DNA from: Boswellia sacra
Taxonomy: Eukaryota; Streptophyta; Magnoliopsida; Sapindales; Burseraceae
Direction of reading: 5' to 3'
DNA length: 64,000 bases
Assembly: GCA_013180625.2 (NCBI GenBank)
Contig: SNVD02013163.1
Span: forward strand, 1-64,000
Position 1 is the first letter of the stretch, and each line of letters starts with the position of its first letter. Of the stretch, positions 12,275 through 24,106 are shown one piece after another. The notes below the pieces were generated by a model. It did not search any database. It was not told the DNA's origin and worked only from the letters and a program-made list of their open reading frames with translations. The position numbers were made by a program, and so were the translations under genes.

Positions 12275-12364
12275 GGTAATTAGGTAAATTTAGAGATTAT
12301 AGGCTATTGTCTTGACAAAATTATAAGGGAGGCTCAAATTAAAGAGGCCACGATAAAATTTCCC
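12275..12364 (-). repeat. Right TIR of the MULE
   Basis: The inverse complement matches the left TIR: GGCTATTGTCTTGACA, GGGAGGCTCAAA and GAGGCCACGATAAAATTTCCC. Confidence 0.75.
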
Positions 12365-12532
12365 TTTATTACCAGAACTCATGTTTCTTAAAAGATTTTA
12401 ATATAATAAAATATTAGGAGATTTGAAGAATGACTTCTAAGCGCGTTAAATGCTGAAGATTCAATTGACAGCCTTATCATTGCTTCAACAGTCAGATAAG
12501 GCGGTTCCCATTTTTCTTATATATAAAATAAA

Positions 12533-12746
12533 GAATAATGCTACTCATACAGACTATTTATATAAATTTACACATATAAATTGATGTGGCATTCTTATAT
12601 GATTGTCACATCACCCATATTAATTAATATCATTTATTATTAATATATATTTATCAAATCACTACAATTATTTATCAAATCACATTATGCCACATCAGTT
12701 AGTAAGAGTGAATTTGTATAAATAGTTTGTAAGAGTAACATTACTC
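12533..12746. mobile_element. MITE with long TIRs and 9-bp duplication
   Basis: The left arm GAATAATGCTACTCATACAG.. through ..TGATGTGGCA pairs with the right arm TGCCACATCAG..GTAACATTACTC for about 60 bp with scattered mismatches. Flanks TAAAATAAA (12524-12532) and TAAAACAAA (12747-12755) match at 8 of 9, pointing to Mutator. No coding capacity. Confidence 0.75.
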
Positions 12747-12755
12747 TAAAACAAA

Positions 12756-14460
12756 TGTCTTGATTAGTAATTAATATAAAAAAAATTAATTTATTTGATT
12801 TCTTATTAGAGCAGAACAATCAATTAGCCTTTGACTATTAGGTGTGTTTGAATAGTCTTGTGTTTACTTGTTTAGGCGGTGTTAAGTTTTAGCTATTATA
12901 AAAAGGTTTTGTACCCACTTTAAATTAAGAAGAAGAGTCCATTAGGTTTTGTCTTGTGTTTGGTCTCCTCCATCGGTTTATTTATTCCTTCTTATGCTAC
13001 TGGGTTAGGATTCTTTTTTTTTTCCCCCTATTATGGGATATTGTTTCTATGAGTCAAATCAAAGCTAAACCTACAGCTACAATAACAAACAGCTGAATTA
13101 GCACAAGAACAAGCCAGCCAATATAATAAGAGCCACAAGGCTCACAAGCCAATGGAAGCCACATGAATAAACAGTAGAAAGAGCAAAGAACAATCTCGAT
13201 GGATAGAAAGAAAGATAAAGAAGCTCGATTTCTACCAATCAATTAACTTAACTTCTTATTTAATTTTGAGAATGTTGCTTATGCAGCATTGCCGTACTTC
13301 TCGAAGAACACCTAAATGAGTGGAAAAGGAAAAAGACGAGTTATAGATATGTCCCGAATCAAGTTGGTGGATAAAAAATATCATCTCAATGAGAATACGA
13401 CTTAAATAGAAAAGTCATTGCTAGTGAACGGTGTAGCAAAAAAAAATATATATTTATTTTTTATTTATGATAAGCTTGTTTATATTTTTAGTGGATGCTT
13501 TAAAGGAATTTCTATTTGCTCATCACAAAACTCTTCTATATATGGTTTCAACAAAGAGAAGGGACCCAAAAAGCCTAGTACTTGAAACATCAACAGCATC
13601 CTTCAAATTTGCTTCCAATAGTACTATAGAATGTAAAAACATTAAAATTGTATTAAGGATTGTTAAATTTGGTACAAACTTATGATAGCCCAAGGTTAAT
13701 TTCTTCAAAAAATAAGGAGCTAGGTCATTTGTCATAATTTTTCAAAATTGAAATATTAAACCATTGTTTGGGCTTATTGTAGCTTAAGAAATAATCACTT
13801 ATTTTTTCAACTACAACAATAAAGATGTTTATTAGTAGTACATTTGATTAATTTTTAAATAGCTTTTCGAATATTCCATTTCTGTGAATGATTTCAAAAT
13901 GATCTACATCATAGTTGAGATATTTATGGTATTGATGCGATGTCTGACTGCAGAAGACTACGAAAGTTTAATCAACAATGATGTTGGACATGCTTGGCAA
14001 GTCTCAAACAATACTTTTGAAACCTTTAAAATTTGAATTAAATAATTTTTTTAAAATTTGAATTAAATAATTTTTTAATAAAACATTCTAATACATTTTT
14101 AGTTTTTTTAAAACTAATTTTTAAATTTTATTTTATGAAATAAATATGTCTATATTTGTAATTTAAATTTAAAAATAATTTTTAAAAGTTGATTTACTAA
14201 ATATTTATTTAATGTTTTTAGGAAAGAATTTTAAAATTTGTTAAAAAAGTTCCTTACAACTTATTTTAGAAATGGATTATTTCAAATTCACAAAGTAAAA
14301 TCAAATTATTTTGGAGCAACCACAAACTACAAACTTTTCTTAAATTTTTGGGTTGTTTAAGTTTAAAAGAGCTTTTTAGAAGTAAAACACTTAGACATAT
14401 TTTAATCCTAGTAATAGATTATATAAGGAAAAGTACCGTTGTTGAAAAATTGCATACAAA
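12756..14460. other. Gene-free AT-rich DNA
   Basis: I see no recognisable gene, repeat pair or terminus. A 62-codon hydrophobic frame on - (13054-13242) has two possible membrane stretches but no ribosomal context or homology I recognise. Poly-T and poly-A runs dominate the rest. Confidence 0.5.
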
Positions 14461-15420
14461 GAGTGCGTTTGGCTCCGCTATACAACAGCTTTTGGATTCT
14501 GCTGCTAGCTATAATAATTTTGGTGTTCGTAAACCCATTTATAAATTAATTATCCGGAAAGTTGCTACTTTAAGAATCTATTTTTGTATTATATTGTAAG
14601 AAAATTAATTTTGAAAAGCTAAAATTTGGATAAACAATAATATCAAAATTATCCTCTCAAATAATATAAATCAAAAAATACTCTTAACTATTACAATATT
14701 AAATTATTTATTTGATAAATTATAAAATTGAATTCATTAAAAACTAAAAAAATATAATTTTAGAAAATTAAAAAGAGGCACCAAAGAAGCAGCATATAGC
14801 ACCAAAGGACTCATCAATAGCCAATCTAACATATACCTTGACGTTTTGGTCATTCACGACTGAAAATGGCTAGATCAAAAGGTTAAAATTTCGGCCACCA
14901 TAACTTCAACCTTTGGATTCCTTTAATGACCATTGTAAATGGAGGAGATGAGAACGGATATGGAGAGAGCATCCTCTGGCAACTTTTTTGGTGGTAGCAA
15001 TGTCGCTGGATGTGCCAGGCCAATAGCAGCCAGCCTCAGCAAGAGTAATTCTAGCGATGCTTTTATTTTTTATTTTATTTTATTTTTAGTATTTTTAATA
15101 ATAAAATAATAAATACATTACATTATTTTATTTATTTTTATATTTGAAAAATAATTTAATTCTTTTAATTTTTATTTAAAATTATAATAATTAATTTTTA
15201 TCAAAATTATATAAATTTTTAGTAATTTTGTTGAAATTGAGATATTGAAAATTAAATTTACCAAACATATATTTATAGCTTTTAGACAACACTATAATTT
15301 TAAAAATCAATTTTACCAAACTTCATCAGCTTGTTCTCACAACACAGCTAATAATAGATTTTTTCTACAGTACTTTTCAACAGTAATTTTCTTTAGCATT
15401 GTGTAGTCTCAAACACACCC
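14461..15420. mobile_element. Candidate non-autonomous TIR element (hAT-like)
   Basis: The left end GAGTGCGTTTGGCTCCG.. and the right end ..GTCTCAAACACACCC are inverted partners (GGGTGTGTTTGAGAC on the reverse). The similarity continues inward over CAACAGC.. and ..GCTGTGTTG blocks. Ends of this style are typical of plant hAT MITEs. No clean 8-bp duplication is visible. The centre (14770-15055) has higher GC than its surroundings and may be a captured fragment, which I do not recognise. Confidence 0.45.
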
Positions 15421-16109
15421 AAAATATCAATTTGATTGATTCCTATCGTTCAGAATAGACTTTTGTATTTTATTTTTTTTCTTGCTTTTATGTATTTCAT
15501 GCATTGGTATTCTTCTCTTGCATATAGTTTTCATTGAGCACAAGGTTCATCCCTGTCTATACTATATATCATGCATTTTTTTAAGTGAATAAATATTTTT
15601 TGGTAGGCCCAACTTGTTTATCTAGTCCAAGCCAGGTTAGGCTTGCTGCATTATGCAGCCATCTAAGTAATTTTAATTTTTTTTTAAATTTTTTTTATAA
15701 AATTTCAATATTCTTAATTTATTTTATGTTATATTTAGTTAATAGACAAAAAAAAAATTTGACAATATTTTTTAATAAATAATTTAGATTATTAGTAATA
15801 TGATTTTTCACTATATAAGTGTAATATATATTTCATATTAATTATCTATAAATTTAATTTCTTTTTAATTTGGGCTATCTTATGGGACTAGTAGGCCAGG
15901 CTGAGCTTAGCAGGTCAACCTGCAGGATTCAGCCTAGCCTGCATTGTAGCCGGCCGACCTAAAACGCTAGTCTAACTTTCTGTTACCTTTAATTAAGCTT
16001 TTTTTTAATAATTAAAAATGTTTATCTTAATATATTCTTCTTCAAATAAAGAAAATTATGAGTGCATAAGATATAATTTTCTTCGTCAATTTTCTCTGTT
16101 TGAATTAGA
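15421..16109. other. AT-rich spacer with two GC-rich patches
   Basis: No gene is seen. GC-richer patches at 15603-15665 and 15870-15968 share words such as CCAGGYT and GCTTRGC and may be remnants of a TIR element, but no termini can be placed. Confidence 0.35.
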
Positions 16110-16503
16110 ATATAATTATATTCTTTTATCTTTATTTTACTACAAAATTATAGATAATCATAAGCATCCAAAATTGTTAGAATATCTAATAGTTCGCACT
16201 CTATAAAGATAAAAAATGGAAAGAAAACTAATTTTCACATTAAAAGTCTTAATTGCAACTTAATCTTTTCCTTGCGCAAGTATGAAAAGATGAAAGTTAG
16301 ACTTTCATATCCAACGAATTAATCCATGGTTTTAGATAGAAAAGCTCTATTGTATAGAAAGTATTTCTTATCCAATGATTTTTCTTTAAATGGTAAAATA
16401 TAAAGAGATTTAATTTGACTAAGTAAATTTTCAAAAACGTGATTGATTAAAGGTAAAAGTTTATCAACTAAGCGACAACACAATGAGAAAAACTCTCCAG
16501 TTA
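16110..16503. repeat. Paralogous segment, part 1 (copy A)
   Basis: Aligns with 56870-57240 without long gaps. Shared words include TTGTTAGAATATCTAATRGTTC-like sequence, ATGGAAAG.AAACTAAT, CCAACGAATTAATC, TATTTCTTATCCAATGATTT and GTGATTGATTAAAGGTAAAA. The match stops at the left LTR of the Sirevirus and resumes at 29311 beyond the inserted elements. Confidence 0.7.
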
Positions 16504-17302
16504 TATTAAGACAATGCCATGCGGACTGCTATGTGTCCTAGTGAATCTATGTGGCATTGATGTGTTGGCATTTTGAGAGAAAACAAATCTTACAATATAT
16601 TATTTTACTTTCCTATTTTGAACTGATTCAGTTATGTGAAACTTAACTGGATATTATTCTCAGTATTTGGATTTATCTTAGGAATGTATTGATTTTATCT
16701 CACTTTAGAAATAGATTTATATATTGTTGATTTTTTCAATATCTTAACGTGATTTATCTTTCCTATACATGTAACATGTGCATGATAATCATTATTAGGA
16801 TAGATCTTGAAGAATCCTTATTCAATGAGGAAAGTTTGCTGGACAAGTTGTATATAACTAGAAGTCTTTTGTCTGTGTTTAGTAATATTTTCGTGAGAAA
16901 TCTATATAAGTTTAGCTTGAGTGTGATAAGACTTATTCACTTATCATGTTTGTGGTTAACTGGAAGAGTGGATTATCTGATTGGGGACATGTAATACAAT
17001 TTAAGAAAGACTCAAATTGTAGGAAGTGTAACAAGGATAGAAGTTGGTTTACTATAGACAGAGTTCTAGGAGATTAGAACGTTGTTTATATAGGATAGGT
17101 GAGCATGAGTGAACAAGGAGTTCATCAACTGTAAAGTTCTAGTCCTTGTAAACGTGAACATTATAGTGAATTACAGCTTAGCTGCCCGTGGACGTAGGCT
17201 AGTTATAGTTGAACCACGTTATTCTCCTCTATGCAATTTTATTTATGTTTTGTTACATCTAGTATAACTTACAGAACTATGTCTGTAGCTTTAGAACTTA
17301 TA
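16504..17302 (+). repeat. 5' LTR of the first Sirevirus
   Basis: Begins TATTAAGACAATGCC (TGTTAGGACAATGCC in the partner) and ends at TTATA before the primer site. About ten differences in the first 80 bp against the 3' LTR, nearly all transitions. TATATAGG near 17086 is a possible TATA box. Confidence 0.85.
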
Positions 17303-17362
17303 ATTGGTATCAGAATCGAGCACTAACAAATTTGTGCAGATCCTATCATTGTTCTTGAAGAT

Positions 17363-20300
17363 ATGAATTTTTATAAGCATGGAGGGTTAATTAATCATCT
17401 ACCTCTTCTTGATCATAAAAGTAATTATGCGTGCTGTAAGGCTAAGATGAAGTTTTTTTCTTAAGGCAGTTGATGAGAGGGTGTGGAAAACTATTGTTTA
17501 CGAATGGAGTCCACCTACTTAAGTTAATCGAGAAGGTGTCAGAGTTGTGAAAGAAGAATCAGCTTGGAATCAACAAGACAATGGTGTAGCACAATAGAAT
17601 TCCAAAGCCATTCATTCGCTCTTCAATGCAGTCAATCTGAAAGCATTTAATGTTTTTTCTTCTTGCACATCAGCCAAAGATGCATGGGAGAGACTTCAAA
17701 ACAAAAAGATGAAGGGATTGCATTAGTCAAAAGAACTAATTAAATTCTTGATGTTTACCTCTTAATTCGACAAAATCAAAATGCAAGAGGATGAGACAGT
17801 TTCAGAATTCTATGCAAGACTTTGTGAGATAACAAATGCTGTAGCTTTGTTAGGAAAAACTTATAGCGATGCGGATGTTGTCCTAAAAATACTCAATTTA
17901 TTACCTGAAAATTATCAAGCCAAAGCTACTATTGTTAATGATACTTAGAACCTTGATGAGCTAAAAATCGATGATTTGCTGGGATCACTTCAGTCTTATA
18001 AGTTGACATTCATGCCACTAATCAAGAAAAAGAAATCCAGTGCTCTAGCAGCCTCTTCATCAAAAGATGTTGAAGATGATGACAACTCAGAAATATTAGA
18101 TGATCAAAAAATGGCTTTAATGGTGAGAAACTTTAAGAAATTTCTTAAGAAAAATTCCAAAAAGAAAAATCAGATTAAGGTTTAGAAAGAAGAAAAAATA
18201 CAGCTAACTTTAAGAGTAAACAAAGAACCTAAGAAGAGAACTCAAGTGTAGTGCTTTGAATGCTCAAGATTTGGACATATCAGATCTGAATGTGCAAATT
18301 TAAAAAAGAAAGGCAAAGGATTGAACGTTACTTGGAGTGACAGTGACTCTGAAAGCAGTGAAGATTAACATTAGAATGGGTACATTGCATTTGTTACATC
18401 TACATTAGACAAAGGAAAGGGAGTCATATCAATGACAAATGGATTTGTTACGACTGAAGCAACTGATGATGCTGACATTGAATCTGTTTTTTATCTGAAT
18501 TATTATGAAGAATTATAGGAAACATAGAATGATCTTCATCATGCTTGGGAAATAGAAATTCAAAAGCACACAGAAAATGAGAAGAGTATACAAGAGTTGA
18601 TTAAAGAGATCGAAGTCGTTACGTGTGAAAAAGTGTTTTCGGAAGAGAATGTTACTGAAATTGGAGTTAAATGAAAAGGATGAGTTCATAAAGGAGTATG
18701 AAGCATCTATTCAGTTTCTATCAAAAGGAACCAAAAAGCTGGATGAAATTCTAGTTCAAGAGAAACAACAGTGTCAAGAATGGATTGGGTTTTGAAGCAC
18801 AAAACTAAGCATCTTCTTCAAAAACAATATTTGTCAAAGCTTCTAAATCAAGCACTTCACAGAAATCAAAATCTTTAACCAAGTCTAAACCATCAAAACC
18901 TAATATCCCAAGCAAATCAGAAAGTTCACAAAGTTCTGGTAAAGGAACTTCAAGTTTAGGCAAAAATTCTTCCTCTAAAAGTTCCAAAAATACGTTTCAT
19001 AGTGCATCATCACATTCTGTCAAATCCACAGTGACTGTGAGTCTGTGACTAGAAAATTTGTGCCAACATATCATTTTTGTGGTGTTAAGGGACATATAAG
19101 ACCTAGATGCTATAAACTGAACAACATGCTATATCGAAATGAACAATAACATAGGTAGTCATATAACACACAACATAAGTAGTCACAAAAAGCACAATAG
19201 AACTAGGTTAAAAAGAACACAAATAAATTTTATGTTGCTTTATCTGCCTTAAATGCATTTACTAATGATTCTTGGTACTTTGATAGTGGGTGTTCAAGAC
19301 ATATGATAGATAACAAAGATTTGCTGAAAAATTTTAGGTCATGGAGCCAAGGCTAAATCACCTTTGGAGATGGTGCCAAGAGCAAAGTAATGGCTAAAGG
19401 TACATTGTGCATTGATAGTTTGCCTAAGTTTAATGATGTTCTTTATGTTACAGGTCTTAAAGTTAATTTACTCAATATTAGTCAGATTTATGATGATAAA
19501 TATACTGTTGAGTCCAATAAGAAAAAAGTGCATGGTTCTTGATTCTAATAAAATTTGCATTCTCGAAGGTGTTAGGTCTAATGACAATTGTTACTTATTA
19601 ACTAAAATGAGTGCATTACATGTTAAGAACTTCGAGATTGAACTATGGCATCAAAGACTTGCCCATATTAATTATAAGGACTTAGTAAAATTAACTAAGA
19701 CTAGTGCAGCTAGAGGAGTTCCTAAGTTTGAATAGAAACTTGACATTGTGTATGGTCCTTGCCAAAAGGTTAAGCAGATTAAAAGTTCACATGCTTATAA
19801 TACTTTTCTTGGTACTTCAAAATTCTTGAACTATTACATACGGATCTCATGAGTCTAATGCAAGTTCAAAGCATTGTAGGATAAATATATATTTTTTGTT
19901 TGTATAGATGACTATTCAAGGTGTACTTGGGTTGATTTTGGTGTGTTTAGAAACCTGTGTGTCAAGTTGGAAAATGAACAGAACAGAACCATTGGAGGAA
20001 TTATCAAAATTAGAAGTGATCATGTAAAGAGTTTGAAAATGAGAGTTATGTTGATTTTTGTAAACTTCATGGCATCACTTATGAATTCTCTGCTTGACAG
20101 ACACCTGAACAGAATAGGGTGGTGGAGAGGAAGAACAGAACCTTGCAAAAAATGGCTTGAGCAATGTTGAACAGTAAGAAGCTTACAAAAAGGCTTTGGG
20201 TAAAAGCAATCAATACAATATGCTACATTATCAACATAGTTTTCTTGAGACTAGGAACTTGTCAAACACCTTGTGTGCTGCTGAAAGGGAGAAAGCCTAA

Positions 20301-23251
20301 CCTTAAATATTTCCATGTATTTGGGTACAAGTGTTATATCTTTAATGACAGAGAACAATTTGGCAAATTTGACACCAAAAGTGATGATGATGTTTTTATT
20401 GGTTATTCATTAAATAGCAAAGCATGTAGGATTTATAACATGAGAACTGAGAACATCATAGAATCTACTAACGTTATGTTTGATGACTATTATGATTTTA
20501 TAGAGTTTTCACATGAAAAAGCCATAGAAAGTCATGAAAAATCTGCTGATAAAACTAGAACAGATTTTAAAGAAAATACAATACCAGTCACACAAAACAA
20601 AACTGTGAAAGTTAAGACAGATGAGACTATAATATTTGACAGCATTGATTTAAGCAGAGAAGAAATAAGAATTGATGACAAGATTAGGGATCCCCCAACC
20701 TGGATTCAGAAAGCACATCCCACCACTTCTGTCATTGGAAGTCTAGAAGGTGGAGTTAAAACTAGAAGCAAGGTAAGGAATCAGATGAGTTTTTCTTACC
20801 GTGTATCACTTGTGGAACCTAAATCAGTGAATGATGCCCTTAAGGAAGAAGCATGGCTTCAAGCCATGCAAGATGAGCTGAGTCAATTTGAGAGAAATCA
20901 AATGTAGACTTTAGTTCCTAGACCTAAAAATACTAATGTTATTGGAGCTAAATGGATTTTTAAGAATAAAAGTGATGAAAATGGGCAAATGATTAGAAAT
21001 AAGGTTAGATTAGTTACTCAAGGGTACACATAAATTGAGGGGATAGATTCTGATGAAACCTTTGCACATATGGCTAGGTTAGAATCTATTAGGCTGCTGG
21101 TTGCTATTGCATGTTTGTTAAACTTCAAACTCTTTCAAATGGATGTTAAAACAGCTTTTCTAAATGGCATTTAAAATGAGGAAGATTTTGTTGAGCAACA
21201 AAAGGCTTTGCAGATCCTAAGCATCCCACTTTTTTTTTTTTTTTAACAAACTGCAAAAGGCTCTGTATGGTCTAAAACAAGCTCTAAGAGCTTGGTATGA
21301 AAGGCTTACAACCTTTCTTCTTGGTAAGGTATATACTAGAGGCAGCAATGATAAAACCTTATTGATCATAAAGCATGCATAAGTATAATATTGCTACTCA
21401 AATCTATGTTTATGATATAGTGTTTGGTTTTACACTTGATGATAAAACTAACGAGTTTGTTGAGATTATGCAAGGAGAATTTGAGATAAGTATGGTAGGT
21501 GAACTAACCTTTTTCCTTGTACTCCAAGTCAAATAGCTTGATGATGGCATTTTCATCTCTCAAACTAAGTATGCAAAGAACTTAGTGAAAAGATTGGAAA
21601 TGGACAAGAGCAAAGCAATAAGAACACCTATTGCTATCAATCTCAAACGGACAAAGGATAAGGTAGGAAATGATGTTGATCAGAGTCTATGCAAAAGCAT
21701 GATTGGAAGCCTTCTGTATTTGACAATAAGCAAACCTAACATCAGTTTCAGTGTAGGTCTATGTGCACGATTCTAGTCATGTCCCAAAGAACCACATATG
21801 GCAGCAGTCAAGAGGATAATAAGGTATGTTCAAGGGATTACAGAATGTGGAATTTGGTTTTCTAAAGACACAAATTCATCTCTTGCAGGTTATAGTGATA
21901 CTGATTGGGCTGGTAATGTGGATGATAAAAAGAATACCACAGGAGGGTGCTTTTATCTTGGAAACAACGTAGTGGCTTGGCACAGCAAGAAATAAAACTC
22001 AATTTCACTTTCTACTACTAAGGCTGAGTATATAGCTACTAGTAGCTATTTTATTCAATTGCTGTGAATGAAACAAATGTTGGACGACTATGGTATATCT
22101 CAAGAATCCATGACAGTCTTTTGTGATAACACAAGTGCGACTAACATCTCCAAAAATCCTCTCCAACACTCAAGAACTAAACATGTAGATATTAGGTATC
22201 GTTTCTGTTGGTGTTAGCATAAAACATGTGTCATGCACATGTTAAGTTTTTTGGTTAACTTGTGATAAAAATAAGAAACGTATTTTTTATTCCTATTTTA
22301 CTTTTTCTAGATGATTATTATAGGAAGTTTTTGATTCACAATAAATACCTTATAGATTAGAATAATATTTCCTGTATCCCAATCAAAATAGAAGGATATT
22401 TGATGAGTCCTTGTTACTTTAGGAGTTTAACTATAAACACTTCCTATTTTAGTTTATCCTATTCCTAATGTGATCTTGATTGAGATATTTACAGGATTTC
22501 TAGGAAGATTTCAACCAAGACCTCTCAATATATACCAAGTTATTGCATAGTTGTAAAGAGAGAGCTTATGCGCATTGAATACTAGGTGTGTTCTTGAGAG
22601 AGTTGGTCACGGCATTCCATGACTTCATAGAAGAAAGCTTCAACGCAAAAGAAGTGTCATTGTTACTTTGATTTATTGGGTCTTTGTTTCATGTATGAGT
22701 GTTAAAATCGTACATGAGTTGTTGATTAAGTCTGAGTGAGTTAGTAGACACTTAGGAAAACTTGAGGGTTGAGTGTTTATGTAATTCTATGTCAGACATC
22801 GGGTGTTATGTATAACTTAATAATACTCTGTTAAGTTATCTGTGACAGAGAGTAAGCAGTGTCACTAGGGTTTAGGATCTTTGCGAAGATTTTATTTGTC
22901 AAAGACTAGGTCAGTGTGTGAGAGTGAGTCAGCAATGTAAAAGGTCTTAAAGATTGTACAAACAAGAACATAGTGAATTGTAGCTCTGTAGCTGTCCGTG
23001 GACATAGGTTTTATAACCGAACCACGTAAAAATCCTCCTGTGCCGATTTACATTACAGTTTACTGTTATATTTCTTATAACTGCATACCTCCAGAACTTT
23101 CAGTTTCATTAGAGAGTTAGTTGAATATGGAATAGTCAATATTGAGCATGTTTCAACTGAAAACCAACTAGCTGATTTGTTTACCAAGGCGCTAGACTCA
23201 CCAAGATTTGAAAAGCTAGGAAAGGCTATTGGTGTGTGTCAGTTGCATTAA
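17363..23251 (+). pseudogene. Sirevirus gag-pol, heavily mutated
   Basis: Gag starts at ATG 17363 after the primer site, shifts frame near 17455, and continues with FYARLCEITNAVALLG (near 17810). A first zinc knuckle is near 18255 (CFECSRFGHIRSEC) and a second near 19070 (HFCGVKGHIRPRC). Protease has WYFDSGCSRHM near 19275. The pre-integrase region is ELWHQRLAHINYKDLVK near 19640, followed by integrase core and GYKCYIFND near 20325. Reverse transcriptase runs from about 20840, with MDVKTAFLNG near 21140 and a degraded YVDD region near 21405. RNase H has YSDTDWAGNVDDKKNTTGG near 21893, then the solo LTR, then the C-terminus ending at TAA 23251. Dozens of stops and several shifts are present. 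Non-functional. Confidence 0.85.
22206..23102 (+). mobile_element. Solo LTR nested in Sirevirus RNase H region
   Basis: Begins TGTTGGTGTTAGC and ends CCAGAACTTTCA, with perfect 5-bp duplications GTTTC (22201-22205 and 23103-23107). The copia RNase H frame is cut at ..HVDIRYRF and resumes as SFIRELVEYG. The LTR has the same GTCCGTGGACATAGG..GAACCACGTAAA block and GGTTAACTTGTGATAAAAA start region as the Sirevirus at 46517, so it is a related family reduced by LTR-LTR recombination. Its insertion postdates the host element. Confidence 0.85.
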
Positions 23252-24106
23252 TGAACATTGCCTCAGTCACATATAAGATATCTGAAACATAATGAATTTT
23301 TTTTAACTTTGCTTTTTTGAGCTATTTGCATTTAAATTCAGTGCTACTCATTACTATTTTTATTTAATAAAATTTTATTATAAATACCGAAAGGGCTACT
23401 TATATGTATTGAGTGAAAGCCATCTGTTGAAAGCAAATCACGTGTATCTGAAAAATATTTTTAGATTGCCCATTCAACATGAAAAAGGCTACCACCATAC
23501 ATATGTGAAAGCCACTGTATTTATGTTTAATTTCACGTGAGATTAAAGTATTTTAAAGATATGCTGAGATTGACCACTTGATTGAAATTTGATTTGTGTG
23601 ATAATGCAGGAGTCTAAGTTTAATTTAATAAATAAATATGCAACTCTGAAAATGCTTTATTAAATAAATTACATGATGTCAAGATGTTTTAGTCACAACT
23701 AAGATAACAAGTGTCGTTGTGTTATGCATGATTGTTATTTTAACTTTTGTCTGTAATAGCTGTGTATTTAATTGGATGAGTTACATGTGTACAAGATTGT
23801 CATATTAGTAAACAGGTTTAAAATTAAAGTATTGTTCAAAGTGGCGGGACTTAACTGCATTCAACCATTACTTTTAATTCATTAAATGCCTAAATTTTAG
23901 TGATTTAGTTTCTTGAGAAATTTTTGAAAATTAAAATCATATTTTGAGGGGGAGTCTTGTAATTGTGTTATCCTAATTTTGTTAGGATTCTTGATTTAAA
24001 TGAATATTATCTTTTATTTGCTCTATTTTTTCATATTGCCCTTATCAAGTTCAACTCAAAATTGTGTCGGCTAGGGCTTTTTATATTGTATTTTCAGTTC
24101 ACTCAA
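23252..24106 (+). other. Sirevirus spacer between pol and extra ORF
   Basis: Non-coding internal spacer. It holds repeated GAAAGCCA/GGCTAC words (23385-23515) like those at 52200-52330 in the other Sirevirus, and a polypurine-like GAGGGGGAGTC near 23946. Confidence 0.55.

Larger units (their letters stand above)
2573..12364. mobile_element. Mutator-like element (MULE) carrying mudrA and Ulp1-type genes
   Basis: The termini GGAAAATTTT.. (2573) and ..AAAATTTCCC (12364) are arms of TIRs about 85 bp long. They share GGCC, AGCCTCC and TCAAGACAATAGCC blocks in inverted order. Flanks share TTTATT in 9-bp candidate duplications (2564-2572 and 12365-12373, 6 of 9 matching), so the element is old. Inside, a MULE transposase remnant reads on + (3592-5841) and a DUF1985/Ulp1 protease remnant on - (6362-11256). 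MULEs with captured Ulp1-like genes are known in plants (the Kaonashi type). A solo LTR interrupts the protease gene. The 27228-29287 element shares the TIR and belongs to the same family. Confidence 0.8.

Noticed and set aside
13054..13242. 62-codon hydrophobic frame on -
   Set aside because: No homology, no supporting context and composition close to neighbouring non-coding DNA; kept only as a note in the spacer entry.
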